A stretch of 41,982 nucleotides of DNA. Source: an uncultured Verrucomicrobiota bacterium. Its GTDB lineage: Bacteria > Verrucomicrobiota > Kiritimatiellia > RFP12 > UBA1067. How positions within the stretch are numbered: position 1 is the first letter of the stretch; every line of letters begins with the position of its first letter. The DNA is taken from contig CAMOCC010000019.1 of NCBI GenBank assembly GCA_946610035.1, positions 1 to 41,982 of the forward strand. The letters are read 5' to 3'. Made by a program: the position numbers and the translations under genes. The notes under the pieces were generated by a model, which had not been told where the DNA came from, ran no database searches, and saw only the letters and a list, made by a program, of their open reading frames with translations. This document shows positions 39,564 through 41,982 of this stretch, piece by piece.

Positions 39564-41982
39564 TCAGCGCAGCTGAATACGGAACGGATCAGGCTGAAGC
39601 TCGATCTTAAGCAACCGAATTTCTTTAGCCGTCAGCGCCGCGTCGTACACGCGCCAGTCGTCGAGGTAGTAGCCGTCGGAACCAACCTTGCTGGCACCGA
39701 TAGCCCCTCCGTGGAACGAACCAAACTGCCCCATCTGTCCAATAGCGAAGGAAACCGTCTTGTCGGTCGTAGTAGAGAGCCTGTCAACGTAGAGCGTGGT
39801 TCCATTCGCATTGGCGACGACCGCGAAGAAATGCCAGCCCTTCGTGAGATCGGACGTTACTTGAAGCATGAGATTCGTCTCTACAGTTCCAGACGTACGG
39901 CGGGCGACAACGGCGGCGGTCGTGCTATTCACAGCAATCAGCCCCATCGCAGGGTTGCTGTTGTTCGTGTTGCCAAGACCCCACAGAATCACACCCGTCT
40001 CCTTCATCCTCGCGACTGTCGTAACCGTAACTTCGCCGACGGCGAACGGCGAAACGCCAAGATTGTTCGTATCCCAGTACGGTGTGTAGCCGGGAGTACG
40101 GATTCGCACAGCCTTGCCTTTGCAGCCATTCACAAACAGGGGATCGCTGTTCTCCCCGAATCCGGATATATACGTACGGGAATCCGGCGCCTTGCCTGTA
40201 TCAATCGCCGCGCCGTTTTCGAAATCGTAGTGCAGGAACGGGTTGAACAACAGCGCATCACCGACCGTCGCCGTCACGGTGTTGCCGCTGATGGTCGTCG
40301 TATAGCGTCCGCCAGCCTTGACCGCGATCGTCTCAGTCGTCAGCGTTGTCGCGGAAGGTGCGGTAAAGAGCGTCAGCACCTGCCCGACGGCGAGATTAGC
40401 CGCATCGATGTTGGACGTGTCGACAGCAGGTACAAATCCCGACGGCAGATTCCAATGCGTCGCCGACGTTCCTGAGGTAGACGGCTTGAGCCTCAGCGAG
40501 CCGAGAGCCGAGGGTGCCGTCTCGAGGTCGACGGAGGCGCAACCCTTAACAACCACATTCACGCCCGAGAAGTTACAAGCCGTAGATGTGAGCTGCAGAT
40601 TCACCCCGTCCATAACGAGCATACCAGTGGTTGCCGTTCCGCTAGCCGTGTTGGCGTTCACGATCGGGAAAGTACCCGAACCGGAAACCGTGAGCGTCCT
40701 ACCGCCGAGCGCAAGCACCGAAGCAGCGTGACTGGAGTTGACAATACCCCAACCATGCCCAGACTCGACCTTAACCATGGCGTCCGCTGTGAGCGTGAGC
40801 GATGCAGTCTGGCGGTTACCCGACCCCATCGCTTCGCCTGAGTTGAAGACAGCGCCAGAATAAACACCGTTGCTCTCCAAGCCCTTGCCGGCAATCGTAA
40901 TCGCGTAGCAGGCATCCTTCGTATTGGCGAGGTCAAGACTACCGCCGTCTTCGACGACAATCCGCGAGAGATTGGCAATGGCCTGTCCATAGTTGTTCTT
41001 GCCGAAGCCCTGCTGCGCAGTCGTACTTGCCGCACTTCCAGCCTTAACAGTCAGCCCGCCAGTGAACTGGTTGCTTCCACCGAACACGACGTTGCCATAT
41101 GTCTCGACAGCACCCGCGCCGGAAATGACGGAGCTCTCGGTCTTGTCCTTCAGGCGAAGTACGGTTCCGCTCTCCAGAACGATGCTTGTCGCGGATATCT
41201 TCGAATTCGGAGCAAGCGTCGCACCGCCGTTCAGATACAGCGTGCCGACCGTGAAGGATCCCGCACCCGAGAACTCGACAACGCCGGAACCGGAAACCGT
41301 CAAAGTCGCCGCTTCGTATGTTCCGGCAATCGTGAGCGCAGCATCTCCCGTCACCTTTATCGCCGTATCCTGCGTCGACTCGGGGATGCCGTACGACCAG
41401 TTGCCCGCCGTATCGAAATTGAGATCGGACGCAACGTTCCAGGTGTTGACGGGCGGATGCACTGTAATCGTGCCGGCCTCGGCGTCATATATGACATTCG
41501 CGCCGGAAAGGACGGTTGTGCCGTCGGTGTCGTAGAGAACGACAGAGGCAGGATTGGACGAAACCTTGAGAACCGGCAAGTCCGCCTTGCTCGCCATGAC
41601 GACCTCAAGAGAGGTAGTCGCGTCAATGGAGATTTCGCCTTCAGGGCGGTTCGTGCCGAGGTTAAGCGTGACCCCGGGACCGACCGAAATATCGCCGGAG
41701 CCGCTGACCGCGCCGGTAAGCGAAACGGTCGTCGCGGAAACATCGTTCGCCTTCGTGAACGCAAGGGTCGTATTCGCACCAAGCGTCATTGCCTGCGAAA
41801 TCGGCAGCGTCGCGGCTGAAGCGCGGATTTCGGAATTGGCGCTGACATTCACGCCAATGGTCGTCGAACCGTAGCTCGTGATGCCGACATCGCCAAGGAC
41901 GAGAAGTCCACCGTTTAGGTTCAGCCGGTTCGCGCCCGAAGCGCTGGCCGACGCCTTAATGCCCCTGGCCGTGAAGGTGCCG
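39564..41982 (-). CDS. Large surface protein: autotransporter-associated beta-strand repeats plus LamG domain, C-terminal part
   Basis: About 806 codons are visible and the frame is open to the right edge, so the start is missing. Most of the visible part is beta-helix-like repeat of the autotransporter-associated type (FGGSNQFTGGLTVKAGS; SGAGAVETYGNVVFGG; LTVSGSGVVEFSGAG). About the last 200 residues form a concanavalin A-like LamG domain (LHYDFENGAAIDTG, VTTVARMKETGVILWGLG, GWHFFAVVANANGTTLYVD, YYLDDWRVYDAALTAKEI). There is no autotransporter barrel or PEP-CTERM tail at the visible end. It is likely secreted or surface-bound, perhaps glycan-binding. By eye its GC content is lower than that of neighbouring genes. 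Confidence 0.85.
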   Translation of the reverse strand, partial: GTFTARGIKASASASGANRLNLNGGLLVLGDVGITSYGSTTIGVNVSANSEIRASAATLPISQAMTLGANTTLAFTKANDVSATTVSLTGAVSGSGDISVGPGVTLNLGTNRPEGEISIDATTSLEVVMASKADLPVLKVSSNPASVVLYDTDGTTVLSGANVIYDAEAGTITVHPPVNTWNVASDLNFDTAGNWSYGIPESTQDTAIKVTGDAALTIAGTYEAATLTVSGSGVVEFSGAGSFTVGTLYLNGGATLAPNSKISATSIVLESGTVLRLKDKTESSVISGAGAVETYGNVVFGGSNQFTGGLTVKAGSAASTTAQQGFGKNNYGQAIANLSRIVVEDGGSLDLANTKDACYAITIAGKGLESNGVYSGAVFNSGEAMGSGNRQTASLTLTADAMVKVESGHGWGIVNSSHAASVLALGGRTLTVSGSGTFPIVNANTASGTATTGMLVMDGVNLQLTSTACNFSGVNVVVKGCASVDLETAPSALGSLRLKPSTSGTSATHWNLPSGFVPAVDTSNIDAANLAVGQVLTLFTAPSATTLTTETIAVKAGGRYTTTISGNTVTATVGDALLFNPFLHYDFENGAAIDTGKAPDSRTYISGFGENSDPLFVNGCKGKAVRIRTPGYTPYWDTNNLGVSPFAVGEVTVTTVARMKETGVILWGLGNTNNSNPAMGLIAVNSTTAAVVARRTSGTVETNLMLQVTSDLTKGWHFFAVVANANGTTLYVDRLSTTTDKTVSFAIGQMGQFGSFHGGAIGASKVGSDGYYLDDWRVYDAALTAKEIRLLKIELQPDPFRIQLR

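Overview
The window looks like a GC-rich chromosome segment from a Gram-negative member of the Planctomycetes-Verrucomicrobia-Chlamydiae group, most likely an uncultured, polysaccharide-degrading Kiritimatiellota or Verrucomicrobiota bacterium. This is an inference. It rests on outer-membrane functions (TonB/ExbB/ExbD, an LptF/G permease, a LolA-like carrier, an aryl-polyene-type lipid cassette), secreted GH3 and GH43 glycosidases, and a large surface protein with autotransporter-associated beta-strand repeats and a C-terminal LamG-like domain. Every gene I can support is on the minus strand, so the transcription order runs from high to low coordinates.

Layout in transcription order: (i) a partial surface protein (39564 to beyond the right edge), a repeat-filled gap, then a GH43 glycosidase; (ii) argB-argD; (iii) dnaG-moxR-DUF58-BatD-like-VWA, closed by a strong terminator at 29603-29649; (iv) carB; (v) valS-ruvA-plsC-bioWF; (vi) galE, a degenerate UDG-fold protein, pyrK and pyrD; (vii) lptF/G-exbB-exbD-tonB; (viii) a GH3 beta-glucosidase followed at 8 bp by a compact aryl-polyene/fatty-acid-like cassette: two acyl carrier proteins, a COG4648 membrane protein, an adenylation-dehydratase fusion, a LolA-like protein, an RND/MMPL exporter fused to an acyltransferase, and a ketosynthase; (ix) a lipase with its own promoter; (x) dnaK, groES and the start of groEL.

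Two themes stand out. First, short tandem repeats are scattered through the segment. They include heptamers of the CAACCAC/CAATCAC type, AAAATGG heptamers, GCGACTA heptamers, and an alternating 10/11-bp GACCCTA unit. Several lie in frame inside conserved proteins (exporter, primase, BatD-like protein, UDG-like protein), and a small GC-rich palindrome occurs both between groES and groEL and inside valS. Second, nine genes have a very uniform extended -10 promoter (TGR directly before TATAMT). In six of them the -10 box lies only 6-10 bases from the start codon, which predicts leaderless mRNAs. Genes inside operons instead use overlapping stop/start codons or Shine-Dalgarno sites.

No tRNA, rRNA, CRISPR array, insertion sequence or prophage was recognised.
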